Shown here one piece after another: positions 6,523 to 14,842 of a stretch of DNA of 24,480 nt (the stretch's first letter is position 1; each line of letters opens with the position of its first letter). Origin of the DNA: Bacteroidota bacterium. Lineage in GTDB: Bacteria > Bacteroidota > Bacteroidia > Chitinophagales > Chitinophagaceae. The stretch is taken from the NCBI GenBank assembly GCA_947460795.1, contig CANHJA010000008.1, positions 1 through 24,480 on the forward strand, given 5' to 3'. Made by a program: the position numbers and the translations under genes. Below the pieces are notes generated by a model. That model did not search any database. It was given only the letters and a program-made list of their open reading frames with translations, and was not told the origin of the DNA.

Positions 6523-7959
6523 ATGACAAAAACCTTTGATAAAATATGGGAGAATTGTTTGAAGGTAATAAAGGATAATATTAGCTGGCAGTCTTATAAA
6601 ACATGGTTTGAGCCAATTAAACCAGTAGCATTAGAAGACAATGTTTTGGTAATAGAAGTTCCAAGTCAATTTTTTTACGAATGGTTAGAAGAACATTACG
6701 TAGAATTAATTGCAAAAACAATTAAAAGAGAGTTAGGCAAGAATGCACAATTAGAGTATAGAATTTTAATGGAAAACCAAACCAAGAAAAATCCTGCTTC
6801 TATTCGTGTAGCTGCAAGTACACAACAACAAACAAAATTATCGAATAATTATGTAGACGTACAATTAGGAAATGAGTCGGGCATTAAAAACCCATTTGTT
6901 ATTCCTGGTTTAAAGCGTTCGCAAATAGATCCACAATTAAATCCAAACAATACCTTTGAAAATTTTGTAGAAGGAGAGTGCAACCGTTTAGCACGAAGTG
7001 CTGGTATGGCTGTTGCACAAAAACCGGGTGGAACTTCATTTAATCCTTTGGTTCTTTACAGTAACTCTGGATTAGGAAAAACACACTTAATTCAAGCAAT
7101 TGGCAATGAAACAAAAAGAGTACATCCTAACAAAACTGTTTTGTATGTCAGTGCGGAAAAATTTATTCATCAATTTATTGAGCATTCTCGTAACAACGAA
7201 ATCAATGACTTCATTAATTTCTACCAATTAATAGATGTATTAATCATTGATGACATTCATTATTTTGCACCTGCAATAAAATCACAAGATGCATTTTTCT
7301 CTATTTTTAATCATTTGCATCAAAATGGTAAGCAATTGATTTTGACGAGCGATAAGCCGCCAAAAGATTTAGATGGCATGCAGGAGCGTTTATTATCTCG
7401 TTTCCGTTGGGGGTTGAGTGCTGATTTACAAGCTCCTGATTTTGAAACACGCATGGCTATTTTAGAGCATAAAATGCGCAACGATGGTTTAGAATTACCT
7501 GTAGAAGTGGTAAAATACTTAGCTTACAATGTTCAAAACAATGTGCGTGAAATGGAAGGTGCATTAATTTCATTATTGGCTCACTCTTCTTTAGTGAAAA
7601 AAGAAATTGATTTAGATTTAGCGAAAAAGGTATTGCGAAATATCGTTAAAACTTCTTCAAAAGAAATTACGATTGACACGATTCAAAAAATGGTGTGCGA
7701 TTACTACGAAATAGGTTACGATAAATTACAAGCAAAAACACGCAAACGTGAAATTGTTCAAGCTCGTCAAATATCGATGTTCTTAGCAAAACAATTTACA
7801 AAGAACTCATTGAAAACTATTGGAGATCATTTTGGAGGAAGAGACCACACAACTGTTATTCATAGTTGTCAAACAGTAAAAGACTTGATGGATACCGATA
7901 CGATGATACGCGAACAAGTAAAAGAATTACAACAAAAAGTGCAATTAGCAGCTATCTAA
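6523..7959 (+). CDS. dnaA: Chromosomal replication initiator protein DnaA
   Basis: DnaA is the AAA+ ATPase that opens the replication origin. The protein has 478 residues and the normal four-domain layout. Domain I is residues 1 to about 80 (WENCLKVIKDNISWQSYKTWFEPI), followed by a Gln/Asn-rich linker to about 140. The AAA+ core has Walker A at 180-187, Walker B LIIDDIH at 240-246, and the arginine-finger region ERLLSRFRWGL. Domain IV is a helix-turn-helix with GGRDHTTVIHSC near the C-terminus that reads DnaA boxes. Walker A reads SNSGLGKT instead of the usual G-x-T-G-L-G-K-T, so the first glycine is a serine while the catalytic Lys186-Thr187 is kept. The 129-bp upstream region shows no cluster of DnaA boxes. 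A bidirectional terminator follows. Confidence 0.97.
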   Translation: MTKTFDKIWENCLKVIKDNISWQSYKTWFEPIKPVALEDNVLVIEVPSQFFYEWLEEHYVELIAKTIKRELGKNAQLEYRILMENQTKKNPASIRVAASTQQQTKLSNNYVDVQLGNESGIKNPFVIPGLKRSQIDPQLNPNNTFENFVEGECNRLARSAGMAVAQKPGGTSFNPLVLYSNSGLGKTHLIQAIGNETKRVHPNKTVLYVSAEKFIHQFIEHSRNNEINDFINFYQLIDVLIIDDIHYFAPAIKSQDAFFSIFNHLHQNGKQLILTSDKPPKDLDGMQERLLSRFRWGLSADLQAPDFETRMAILEHKMRNDGLELPVEVVKYLAYNVQNNVREMEGALISLLAHSSLVKKEIDLDLAKKVLRNIVKTSSKEITIDTIQKMVCDYYEIGYDKLQAKTRKREIVQARQISMFLAKQFTKNSLKTIGDHFGGRDHTTVIHSCQTVKDLMDTDTMIREQVKELQQKVQLAAI

Positions 7960-7976
7960 CTGTAAGATGATATTAT

Positions 7977-8010
7977 AAAAAAGGCGTTGAAAATTTTCAA
8001 CGCCTTTTTT
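7977..8010. terminator. Bidirectional terminator between dnaA and murA
   Basis: A near-perfect palindrome with core GGCGTTGAA/TTCAACGCC, centred at 7993/7994 and flanked by A and T runs, serves the convergent dnaA and murA transcripts. Confidence 0.9.
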
Positions 8011-8031
8011 TATGGTTGGTATTTTAAAATA

Positions 8032-9348
8032 TTATTCAATGCGTTTAATTCGAGCACCTAAGGCTTGTAATCGCGTGTCAATATTTTCGTATCCACGATC
8101 GATTTGTTCAATATTTTGAATGATACTTTTACCTTCTGACGAAAGTGCTGCTATCAATAAAGCAAGCCCTGCTCTGATATCTGGTGAAACCATGGTATTG
8201 CCTCTTAATTTTGTTTGTTTATCCAAACCAACTACGACAGCTCTGTGTGGATCACACAAAACAATTTGTGCACCCATATCAATTAATTTATCGGTAAAAA
8301 ACAACCGACTTTCAAACATTTTTTGATGAAACAAAACGGTTCCTTTTGCTTGTGTGGCAACCACTAACGCAATGCTCAATAAATCGGGTGTAAAACCTGG
8401 CCAAGGATGATCGTAAATGGTTAAAATATCACCTCCTATAAATCGATTGATTTTATAATGCTGTTGTGCAGGAATCAAAATATCATCATTGATAATTTCC
8501 ATTTGTATGCCAAGTCGTTGAAAAGTATCTGGTATGCAACCTAAATATTTCACATTGCAATTTTTTATTTTAATAGAACCACCTGTCATCGCTGCCAATC
8601 CTATGAAAGAACCTACTTCAATCATATCTGCTAATATTGTATGCTCACAACCTTTCAGGCTATCTACATCCACACCTTCAACCGTTAATAAATTAGAACC
8701 AATACCTGAAATTTTAGCTCCCATTCGGTTTAGTATTCTGCATAATTGTTGCAAATAGGGTTCGCAGGCAGCGTTGTAAATACGCGTTTTTCCTTTTGCT
8801 ACAATCGCAGCCATTAAAATATTTGCGGTACCTGTAACAGATGGTTCGTCCAATAACATATAGGTACCTACTAATTCTTTAGCTTCTAATTGAAAAAAGT
8901 GCTCTTCATCATTGTAATGATAATTTACACCCAGTTTTTCAAAACCCAATATATGTGTATCTAAACGACGACGACCAATTTTATCGCCACCAGGTTGAGG
9001 AATATAGGCTTTTTTGAAACGAGCTAAAAATGGCCCAGCCAACATTACTGCTCCTCTTAACTTGCCTGATTTTTTTTTGTATTCGGGGCTGATTAAATAT
9101 TCGAGGTTAATATTGTCTGCTAAAAATGAATATGAATTTGAAGAAAGTCGTTCTACAATGACACCTAAATCTTGTACCAATTCTATCAATGTTCGAACAT
9201 CCAATATATCGGGTATATTGTGTATTGTAACTTTTTCTTTGGTTAATAATGTAGAGGCAATAATTTGCAATGCTTCATTTTTTGCTCCTTGGGGTGTTAC
9301 TTCTCCGTTTAAAGGGATACCTCCGTATATTTCAAAACTATTATTCAT
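8032..9348 (-). CDS. murA: UDP-N-acetylglucosamine 1-carboxyvinyltransferase MurA (Asp active-site variant)
   Basis: MurA transfers enolpyruvate from phosphoenolpyruvate to UDP-GlcNAc, the first committed step of peptidoglycan synthesis, in the cytoplasm. The 438-residue protein shows the EPSP-synthase-like double fold. The catalytic lysine is Lys23 (QGAKNEAL). Other landmarks are LRGAVMLAGPFLARF, PGGDKIGRRRLDTHI, PSVTGTANILMAA, AADMIEVGSF-like ILADMIEVGSF and the HPWPGFTPDLL loop with the catalytic aspartate. The loop cysteine that covalently captures fosfomycin (Cys115 in E. coli) is Asp122 here, a replacement known from naturally fosfomycin-insensitive MurA enzymes. It sits 31 bp downstream of the DUF4290 gene and is probably co-transcribed with it. 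Confidence 0.96.
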   Translation of the reverse strand: MNNSFEIYGGIPLNGEVTPQGAKNEALQIIASTLLTKEKVTIHNIPDILDVRTLIELVQDLGVIVERLSSNSYSFLADNINLEYLISPEYKKKSGKLRGAVMLAGPFLARFKKAYIPQPGGDKIGRRRLDTHILGFEKLGVNYHYNDEEHFFQLEAKELVGTYMLLDEPSVTGTANILMAAIVAKGKTRIYNAACEPYLQQLCRILNRMGAKISGIGSNLLTVEGVDVDSLKGCEHTILADMIEVGSFIGLAAMTGGSIKIKNCNVKYLGCIPDTFQRLGIQMEIINDDILIPAQQHYKINRFIGGDILTIYDHPWPGFTPDLLSIALVVATQAKGTVLFHQKMFESRLFFTDKLIDMGAQIVLCDPHRAVVVGLDKQTKLRGNTMVSPDIRAGLALLIAALSSEGKSIIQNIEQIDRGYENIDTRLQALGARIKRIE

Positions 9349-9379
9349 ACTTTGCTAAAGTACTTAAATAGATAATTGC

Positions 9380-10111
9380 TTACAACATATTGTTGTTATT
9401 TTTTTTCTTAAACCGATTAAATTTATTATTCTGTGGTCGGTTATTGTTGTTATTTTGTGGCCGATTGTTGTTACGAGCATTGTTATTTCGGTTACTGCTA
9501 GCATTGCTGGCTACAAAATGTCTTTTTACACCTCGTTGCATTTCAGGATGAATGGTGTGGTCTACGATATCTACAAATTCTGTGAATTTTTTGCTTGGAT
9601 CATGCACTAATTTACCTTTACTCATGGCAAAGAGTTCATCTTTGATCATATCGTCGTGTACATTTTCTCCATGCCAATTGTTGTATGCCACTTTCATAAA
9701 CAAAGTTAATACAGAAACATAGCCTTGTTTTTTTTCTTCGTCTACTTCTTCAATGGCTTTGTTATAAAGGTCTTCAAATTTTTTACCAAAGTGATTCCAT
9801 TTAATTTTTGTTTTAGGATAATGCAATGGATCTGGTTTTTTTTCTTTTGCCTCTTGCGTAGGCACAGGATAAGGACAATCTACTTCTAATTTGTAGTCTG
9901 TCATTAGGTATAAATGATCCCAAAGTTTATGGCGATAGTCTTCAATGTCTTTAAGTTGCGGACTCAAAACAGCCATTACTTCTATAATGGCTTCCGCATT
10001 TTTTTGTCTAGTTTCTTTGTCTTCAATTTTCATTAAGTAAGAAACCATGTTGTGTACGTTTCGACCATATTCTTTGATGGTCATTAAATTTCGTGATGTA
10101 TTATATTGCAT
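9380..10111 (-). CDS. DUF4290 family protein with an Asn/Arg-rich C-terminal tail
   Basis: This 243-residue protein matches DUF4290, a Bacteroidota family of unknown function: N-terminal MQYNTSRNLMTIKEYGRNVHNMV, the KLWDHLYLMTDY segment, a KWNHFGKKFEDLYNKAIEE helix and the HTIHPEMQRGVKRHF end. The fold looks all-helical and soluble; no signal peptide or membrane segment is seen. The last 40 or so residues are low complexity: Asn runs with interspersed Arg, Lys and Gln (RPQNNNN twice), a basic disordered tail that could bind RNA or nucleoid DNA. It is the first gene of a likely DUF4290-murA operon, an adjacency I recall from other Bacteroidota, which suggests a link to cell-wall growth. Confidence 0.88.
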   Translation of the reverse strand: MQYNTSRNLMTIKEYGRNVHNMVSYLMKIEDKETRQKNAEAIIEVMAVLSPQLKDIEDYRHKLWDHLYLMTDYKLEVDCPYPVPTQEAKEKKPDPLHYPKTKIKWNHFGKKFEDLYNKAIEEVDEEKKQGYVSVLTLFMKVAYNNWHGENVHDDMIKDELFAMSKGKLVHDPSKKFTEFVDIVDHTIHPEMQRGVKRHFVASNASSNRNNNARNNNRPQNNNNNRPQNNKFNRFKKKNNNNML

Positions 10112-10309
10112 AAATACGAATTGCTCGTTTTTAAAAATCTTAATTATTTTATGAAAGGAGATTTTGGATAATAATTAGTAAAATAATCTAATTAAATAAT
10201 TGAACACCAAAATCAGTTGCTCTAAGGCATTACAAATGTAAGTCAAATAGATTAAAAAATGAGTTTTTGTATTTAAATTTTATCTAAGAAAAACACCGTA
10301 AATAGTGCG

Positions 10310-12304
10310 CTATTCAACAACTTGTATTGTTTTAAAAATGGGCGCATTGTTGCCCATTATAAATTGACATAAATAAATGCCAGGTGTTTGTTTAATTTGA
10401 ATTGGGTTGCTATTTTCGAATAGTGTATTTTGAACAAGTTGGCCATTCAAATTATATAAATAAAATGAACCTTTAGGCGCATTGTGATGAATATAAAAAT
10501 AAGAATGAATTGGGTTCGGATATATGTCGATTGTTTTGGGAAAATAATTGGTTGTCGACACAGGTAAATTATAGATTTGTCCGGCATTTGAACCCCAAAT
10601 ATAGCTGGCTAAATCTGGCAAATCAATGAATGGATTTCGATTCATTTGCCAAGTATAAATATAATTATTTCGATTCATTTCAAAGTCGTCTCTTGGGTCT
10701 AGGGTATTCCAAAGCAATAATGAGTCTAAATCACCTAATTGATAGGTAGTGGTATCATTCGGATTTCCCGCAACAACATCTAGGCCATTGTAGCGAACAC
10801 ACATATAAAATACAGCTCTTGCAACGTCTCCTTTCCAGCTGCCTTGGTTACCATTTGGACCATTATAATCTTGTCCATAATCTTTATTGTTTCGCGTACT
10901 GTTTTCAGTTGCATCTTCTGCACGAATGTGATGTGCATCGGCATGGCCGGCCATTAAATCATTTGCATTGGTTGGCAAGTATACATTCATCCCATCCGGA
11001 ATATCAGAAGTGCCATTGCTGTACCCTCCCCGAGATTGCGGATAAATATGTTCTCGGTTCCATTTTCCAGTTCCGGTTCCAGTTGTTTGAAAATCATATT
11101 TTGCGCGGGGTGTTTCAACATACATTAAACATACTTGATTGCCATTTTTAGGATTGTGGTCTGCTTCTTTTAAAATCTCAATCATGTCACCATAATTATG
11201 TGCTCTAACAACGGTAGAATCGGCAATAATATTTTGTAATGCTTGTTTTAAAGCACTTCCAGATAATCCATTAATTGAATTATAGTAACCAACCGGTGCT
11301 GTACTGGATACAATTCCGTAGGTAGGTTGTGTGGGTGGTCCCCAAGGATCAATGGTATAATCGTTGTCAATAATTCTGATTTCTACATTGTCATTGAGCT
11401 TGTTGAAACTGGTAGGAATAGCGCCTATTTTTATTTTTGCAGTTTCATCACCTTCGTTGATGGTATCATCAACGGTGGTTATAACTGTTGACCAAGTGTT
11501 GGATCCTGCAGGAATCGAAACATTTATTGAGCCAGTATAATCTGCTAAATTAAAATTTCCATTGCTCAATGAAATATTAAAATTGAGTCCATTGGTTACA
11601 GCTGTTTGTGTTGTGATGGTAATATGAATGGTATCTCCTTCGGTTCTATTTGCATTAGATGCAAGAATAGAAATTCCATTATATTGAAAACCAGAACCAT
11701 CGTTCATGGCTCCTGGTGTTGGTAATTTTACTTCAAAACTACCGTCATTTTTTCGTTGAATTGATTCTGTTTGTTGTGCGTTATTTTCATTTTCATTCAT
11801 TTGCAATTGAGGTGCAGTAATGCCTAAGAGAGCCATTAATGCAGTTGCATCAGGGTCGTTAGTATCGTAAGCAAGAGCATGAACTAAGTTTGCAGTGGTA
11901 GCTAAGGTTCCGTCAGGAAATGCAGTAGCTGAAGCTTGGTAAATCGCAATTGCATCTTCCCCATTTTGAATTATATTATCGGGTACAATTTTATTAGGCA
12001 CTGGAGAAACACTGTTGCTTCCTATGGTTGCAATTCCGTTGATATCTGTAGTAATATTACTCAAATCGATTGTGTAGTAACTTAAATTGGCAGTGCTAGA
12101 AGCAGCATTTCCATTGAAAAAAACTAAAACATAGCCATTCAACGAAGAGTATGGAGTTAAGGTTCTTATTTCTACAAATTCTTTGTTGTCAATTCCTGGA
12201 GTATCAGAGTCTAACTCATTAATAAAAACTTGAGCAGTAAGCAATTGCGAACAAAAAAACAGGGTGAAAAAAACTACTGTTTTAAAATAAAATGAGCACT
12301 TCAT
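10310..12304 (-). CDS. Secreted endonuclease I with lamin-tail and Calx-beta-like domains, T9SS substrate
   Basis: This is a 664-residue multidomain secreted nuclease. It has a signal peptide ending near AQ25 and a lamin-tail-like beta domain (about 26-205) beginning VFINELDSDTPGIDNKEFVE. A Calx-beta-like domain follows (about 212-315; NRTEGDTIHITI ... GDETAKIKI ... RIIDND). The endonuclease I (NucM/EndA-type) catalytic domain spans about 330-580. It carries the beta-beta-alpha-metal motif REHIYPQS (417-424), DAHHIRAED (456-464), KGDVARAVFYM and the WNTLDPRDDFEMNRN end. A C-terminal T9SS type A sorting domain starts at about 590 with IYPNP. It probably degrades extracellular DNA for nutrients or biofilm remodelling. 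The minus-strand box TATCTTTA (12321-12328) upstream is a plausible promoter -7 element. Confidence 0.93.
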   Translation of the reverse strand: MKCSFYFKTVVFFTLFFCSQLLTAQVFINELDSDTPGIDNKEFVEIRTLTPYSSLNGYVLVFFNGNAASSTANLSYYTIDLSNITTDINGIATIGSNSVSPVPNKIVPDNIIQNGEDAIAIYQASATAFPDGTLATTANLVHALAYDTNDPDATALMALLGITAPQLQMNENENNAQQTESIQRKNDGSFEVKLPTPGAMNDGSGFQYNGISILASNANRTEGDTIHITITTQTAVTNGLNFNISLSNGNFNLADYTGSINVSIPAGSNTWSTVITTVDDTINEGDETAKIKIGAIPTSFNKLNDNVEIRIIDNDYTIDPWGPPTQPTYGIVSSTAPVGYYNSINGLSGSALKQALQNIIADSTVVRAHNYGDMIEILKEADHNPKNGNQVCLMYVETPRAKYDFQTTGTGTGKWNREHIYPQSRGGYSNGTSDIPDGMNVYLPTNANDLMAGHADAHHIRAEDATENSTRNNKDYGQDYNGPNGNQGSWKGDVARAVFYMCVRYNGLDVVAGNPNDTTTYQLGDLDSLLLWNTLDPRDDFEMNRNNYIYTWQMNRNPFIDLPDLASYIWGSNAGQIYNLPVSTTNYFPKTIDIYPNPIHSYFYIHHNAPKGSFYLYNLNGQLVQNTLFENSNPIQIKQTPGIYLCQFIMGNNAPIFKTIQVVE

Positions 12305-12356
12305 GAAAATATTTTAGGGGTAAAGATAGATTATTCGTAAAAAAGTCAGAACAATA

Positions 12357-12788
12357 TTAGAAAAGATGAATTATGAAATCAAAGAAGTAAGTATACACAA
12401 TGCTTCGAATAAAAACAGCTATTAAACACCATTTAAGAAGCTGTTTTGGATGAACTCCAAAACTATAACCAATTCCGATTGAAGCTGGAGCGCCAATAAT
12501 AAGTGTTCCTACAAAGCCAATACCAACAACGCCATATAGATCCCACAATTTTCGCATTAATTGGTCTTTGCTTGAGTTTTCTTTAGGAGGTTTTGGTTTT
12601 TTATATTTTGCTATAAAATGTTTTATTTTTTCACCTAAAAAGGCAGCTATAAACACACCTGTAAACCCTCCTACTAAAGTTGTGATACATATAGTATTTG
12701 GCGATAGTTTAAATGCTAAACCACTGGCTATAGCAGCATAAATTTCGAATGTTGACAAAAAAGCCACCCATAATATTTTGTAAATCAT
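12357..12788 (-). CDS. Small integral membrane protein, unknown function
   Basis: This 143-residue protein has about four hydrophobic segments (roughly residues 4-25, 32-53, 85-108 and 118-141). They are separated after the second by a basic, proline-rich cytoplasmic loop (KPKPPKENSSKDQ). Glycine-rich motifs occur in segment two (VGGFTGVFIAAFLGEK) and segment three (GVVGIGFVGTLIIGAPASIGIG), as in small transporters or channel-like proteins. I do not recognise a named family with confidence. It stands alone on the minus strand between the nuclease gene and a gene-free stretch. TATATTCG on the minus strand (12812-12819) may be its -7 box. Confidence 0.7.
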   Translation of the reverse strand: MIYKILWVAFLSTFEIYAAIASGLAFKLSPNTICITTLVGGFTGVFIAAFLGEKIKHFIAKYKKPKPPKENSSKDQLMRKLWDLYGVVGIGFVGTLIIGAPASIGIGYSFGVHPKQLLKWCLIAVFIRSIVYTYFFDFIIHLF

Positions 12789-12985
12789 GTATATTACTTG
12801 AGTAATTTGTTCGAATATAGGAAAGTAAATTTAACATGGATATTTTATTATCTGATAGGCTATGATTTGTATCAATTATTGTGTAACAATCAAAAATAAG
12901 TACTTCTCCTTTTGTCTCAATTTTGCGTCACTTTGAAAAATTGATGATTGAATTCGTACCAGAAGAATTTATATTATTTTATGAT

Positions 12986-13159
12986 TCATTTTTGAACCGT
13001 AACCCAAGTATTTTTGAGTGGATATTTTTGTACTAAATCCTGATTTGCAGGATGAAGCCGAATGCATCCATGCGAACCCATTTTGTAATCTAAAATTACA
13101 TTAAAGAAAAGAGTATACAGAAATAGGAATGTCTCAATTCTTTTTTTGAAAGAGAAAAA
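12986..13159 (-). pseudogene. C-terminal remnant of an L,D-transpeptidase (YkuD family)
   Basis: Within the 371-bp stretch without an intact gene (12789-13159), the minus-strand frame reads FFNVILDYKMGSHGCIRLHP and then NQDLVQKYPLKNTWVTVQK before a TGA at 12986-12988. SHGCIRL is the catalytic-cysteine signature of YkuD L,D-transpeptidases, which cross-link or anchor proteins to peptidoglycan. The upstream half of the domain, with the conserved histidine, is missing. No start codon gives a complete protein, and the frame meets the TAG stop of the PhnA-like gene at 13160-13162. The remnant therefore looks like the 3' end left after a deletion that joined it to the phnA gene end. The remainder, 12789-12985, shows nothing recognisable. 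Confidence 0.8.
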
Positions 13160-13741
13160 CTATGCGTTTTTTCTTACATATTTTGTCAATATAATAATTG
13201 CTTGGCCATCAATTCTGCCTTCAATTTGATCTGTATTATCAGCTACTAATTTAATGTTATGCACTACAGTTCCTAAACGCGCATTGACAGTAGATCCTTT
13301 TACGTCCAATGATTTTATTAAAACAATATTATCGCCTGCTTTTAAAATAGCGCCATTGCAATCTCTGTGTAAATCCACCTCTGCTGAATTAACGTCGTCA
13401 CCAGACGCTTTTGCCCAAGTTAATTGGTCGTCATCTAAATACATCATATCTAAAGCATCCATAGCCCAGCTTTCGTTTTTCAAACGATTTAACATTCTCC
13501 ATGCTACCACTTGCACACCAGGTACTTCGCTCCACATCGATTCATTTAAACAACTCCAATGTGCACTTTCTAATTCTTCTTTTTTGTCTAATTGCAATTG
13601 ACATTTAGTACAAACATGAATAATTTCCTCAATTCGTTTTTGTGGATTGGGCGGAATTTCATATACTCTTAAATTGTTGGTAGAAGAACAAAGCTCACAT
13701 TGGTTACCGCTTCTGTCTACAAGTTGTTTTTCTAAACTCAT
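13160..13741 (-). CDS. PhnA/YjdM family zinc-ribbon protein
   Basis: This 193-residue protein matches the PhnA (YjdM) family. An N-terminal zinc ribbon has Cys15, Cys18, Cys44 and Cys47. A middle helical segment (VQVVAWRMLNRLKNESWAMD, DMMYLDDDQLTWAKA) follows. The C-terminal PhnA domain carries the typical DLHRDCNGAILKAGDNIVLIKSLDVKGS. The name comes from an E. coli gene near the phosphonate operon, but no phosphonate genes are adjacent here and the real role is uncertain. It is divergent from the M28 peptidase gene, each with a recognisable promoter. Just beyond its stop, in the same frame, lies the L,D-transpeptidase remnant. Confidence 0.88.
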   Translation of the reverse strand: MSLEKQLVDRSGNQCELCSSTNNLRVYEIPPNPQKRIEEIIHVCTKCQLQLDKKEELESAHWSCLNESMWSEVPGVQVVAWRMLNRLKNESWAMDALDMMYLDDDQLTWAKASGDDVNSAEVDLHRDCNGAILKAGDNIVLIKSLDVKGSTVNARLGTVVHNIKLVADNTDQIEGRIDGQAIIILTKYVRKNA

Positions 13742-13759
13742 AATTTTTTTATTGAAGTG

Positions 13760-13789
13760 CGAAAGTAATAATTTTTAACACCAAAACAA
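13760..13789 (-). promoter_or_regulatory. Predicted promoter of the PhnA-like gene
   Basis: On the minus strand, TTG (13787-13789), 19 bp, TACTTTCG (13760-13767), one mismatch from TAnnTTTG, 18 bp before the ATG. Confidence 0.45.
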
Positions 13790-13797
13790 TTTTTCCA

Positions 13798-13829
13798 TTT
13801 GGTAAGCGATTGAAATTTAGATACTTTTG
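13798..13829 (+). promoter_or_regulatory. Predicted promoter of the M28 peptidase/glutaminyl cyclase gene
   Basis: TTTG (13798-13801), 20 bp, TACTTTTG (13822-13829). Both boxes match the Bacteroidota consensus exactly, 23 bp before the ATG. Confidence 0.7.
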
Positions 13830-13852
13830 AAAAACATTCTCAAGAAAGCACA

Positions 13853-14827
13853 ATGAAAAAAATAGCATTTTTATTAATAGCAGCAGGCATATTACAAATT
13901 ACCGCTTGCAAATATGACGGAACTACTCAACAAACTACCCCTACAGATACTACTACAAAACCAGTGATTAATGCCCCTGCTTTTGATGCTGAAAATGCGT
14001 ACAAATTTATTGAAACACAAGTTGCATTTGGTCCCAGAGTACCAGGAACATTGGCTCAAAAAAAATGTGCTGCTTGGATAGAATCTGAAATTAAAAAATA
14101 TGCGGATACGGTTTATATTCAAAAAACGACCGTGTCGCAACCCATTTCAAATAAAAAATACCCTTGTATAAATATTATTGGGAGCATAAATCCTGCAGCT
14201 ACACAACGTGTTTTGTTGTTAGCGCATTGGGATAGCAGACCATGGGCTGATCAAGACATCAAAGACCAAAATAAACCCATTGATGCTGCGGATGATGGAG
14301 GAAGCGGTGTGGCTGTTATGTTAGAAATAGCTGCAAAATTGAAACAACAAAAACCAAGTATTGGGGTTGATTTTTTATTCACAGATGCTGAAGATGTTGG
14401 TAAAACCGAATGGACAGATGAAAGCTATTGTTTGGGAACGCAGTATTGGGCAAGAAACCCACATGTAGCAGGATATAAAGCAAAATTTGGTATTTGTTTG
14501 GATATGGTAGGTGCAAAAGGTGCGTTATTTCCTTTAGAAGCATTTTCAAAATATTATGCGCCTGATGCACAAAAACAAATTTGGGATATAGGCAATCGCT
14601 TGGGTTACTCAGCTTATTTCTCATACAACGATGGAGGTCAAATAACAGACGATCATATTCCAATTAATGAAATTTCTAAAATCCCATGTGTAGATATTAT
14701 CAATCTTCAGTACACCGGTTTTGGAACTCACTGGCATACGCACAATGACAATATCAATATCATAGATAAAAATACGCTCAAAGCGGTGGGACAAACTGTT
14801 TTGCAAACGCTGTATGAAGTAGAGTAA
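13853..14827 (+). CDS. M28-family glutaminyl-peptide cyclotransferase-like lipoprotein
   Basis: This 324-residue protein has a lipoprotein signal (ITAC, Cys19), so it acts outside the cytoplasm. The body is a zinc aminopeptidase fold of family M28. The glutaminyl cyclase subgroup is suggested by VAFGPRVPGT, AHWDSRPWADQD (His125, Asp127), DAADDGGSGVAV (Asp148), DAEDVG (Glu180), LDMVGAKG (Asp217) and WHTHND (His295). Members of this subgroup convert N-terminal glutamine of exported proteins to pyroglutamate, which is common in Bacteroidota after signal peptide removal. An aminopeptidase activity cannot be excluded from sequence alone. It is transcribed alone from a strong consensus promoter and converges with the T9SS gene downstream. 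Confidence 0.88.
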   Translation: MKKIAFLLIAAGILQITACKYDGTTQQTTPTDTTTKPVINAPAFDAENAYKFIETQVAFGPRVPGTLAQKKCAAWIESEIKKYADTVYIQKTTVSQPISNKKYPCINIIGSINPAATQRVLLLAHWDSRPWADQDIKDQNKPIDAADDGGSGVAVMLEIAAKLKQQKPSIGVDFLFTDAEDVGKTEWTDESYCLGTQYWARNPHVAGYKAKFGICLDMVGAKGALFPLEAFSKYYAPDAQKQIWDIGNRLGYSAYFSYNDGGQITDDHIPINEISKIPCVDIINLQYTGFGTHWHTHNDNINIIDKNTLKAVGQTVLQTLYEVE

Positions 14828-14842
14828 ATTACAAATGACCGT

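Noticed and set aside
10112..10309. Possible small gene or RNA between the DUF4290 gene and the nuclease gene
   Set aside because: No open frame with a credible start and no stable hairpin; a 5-bp stem at the nuclease stop codon is too weak to call a terminator.
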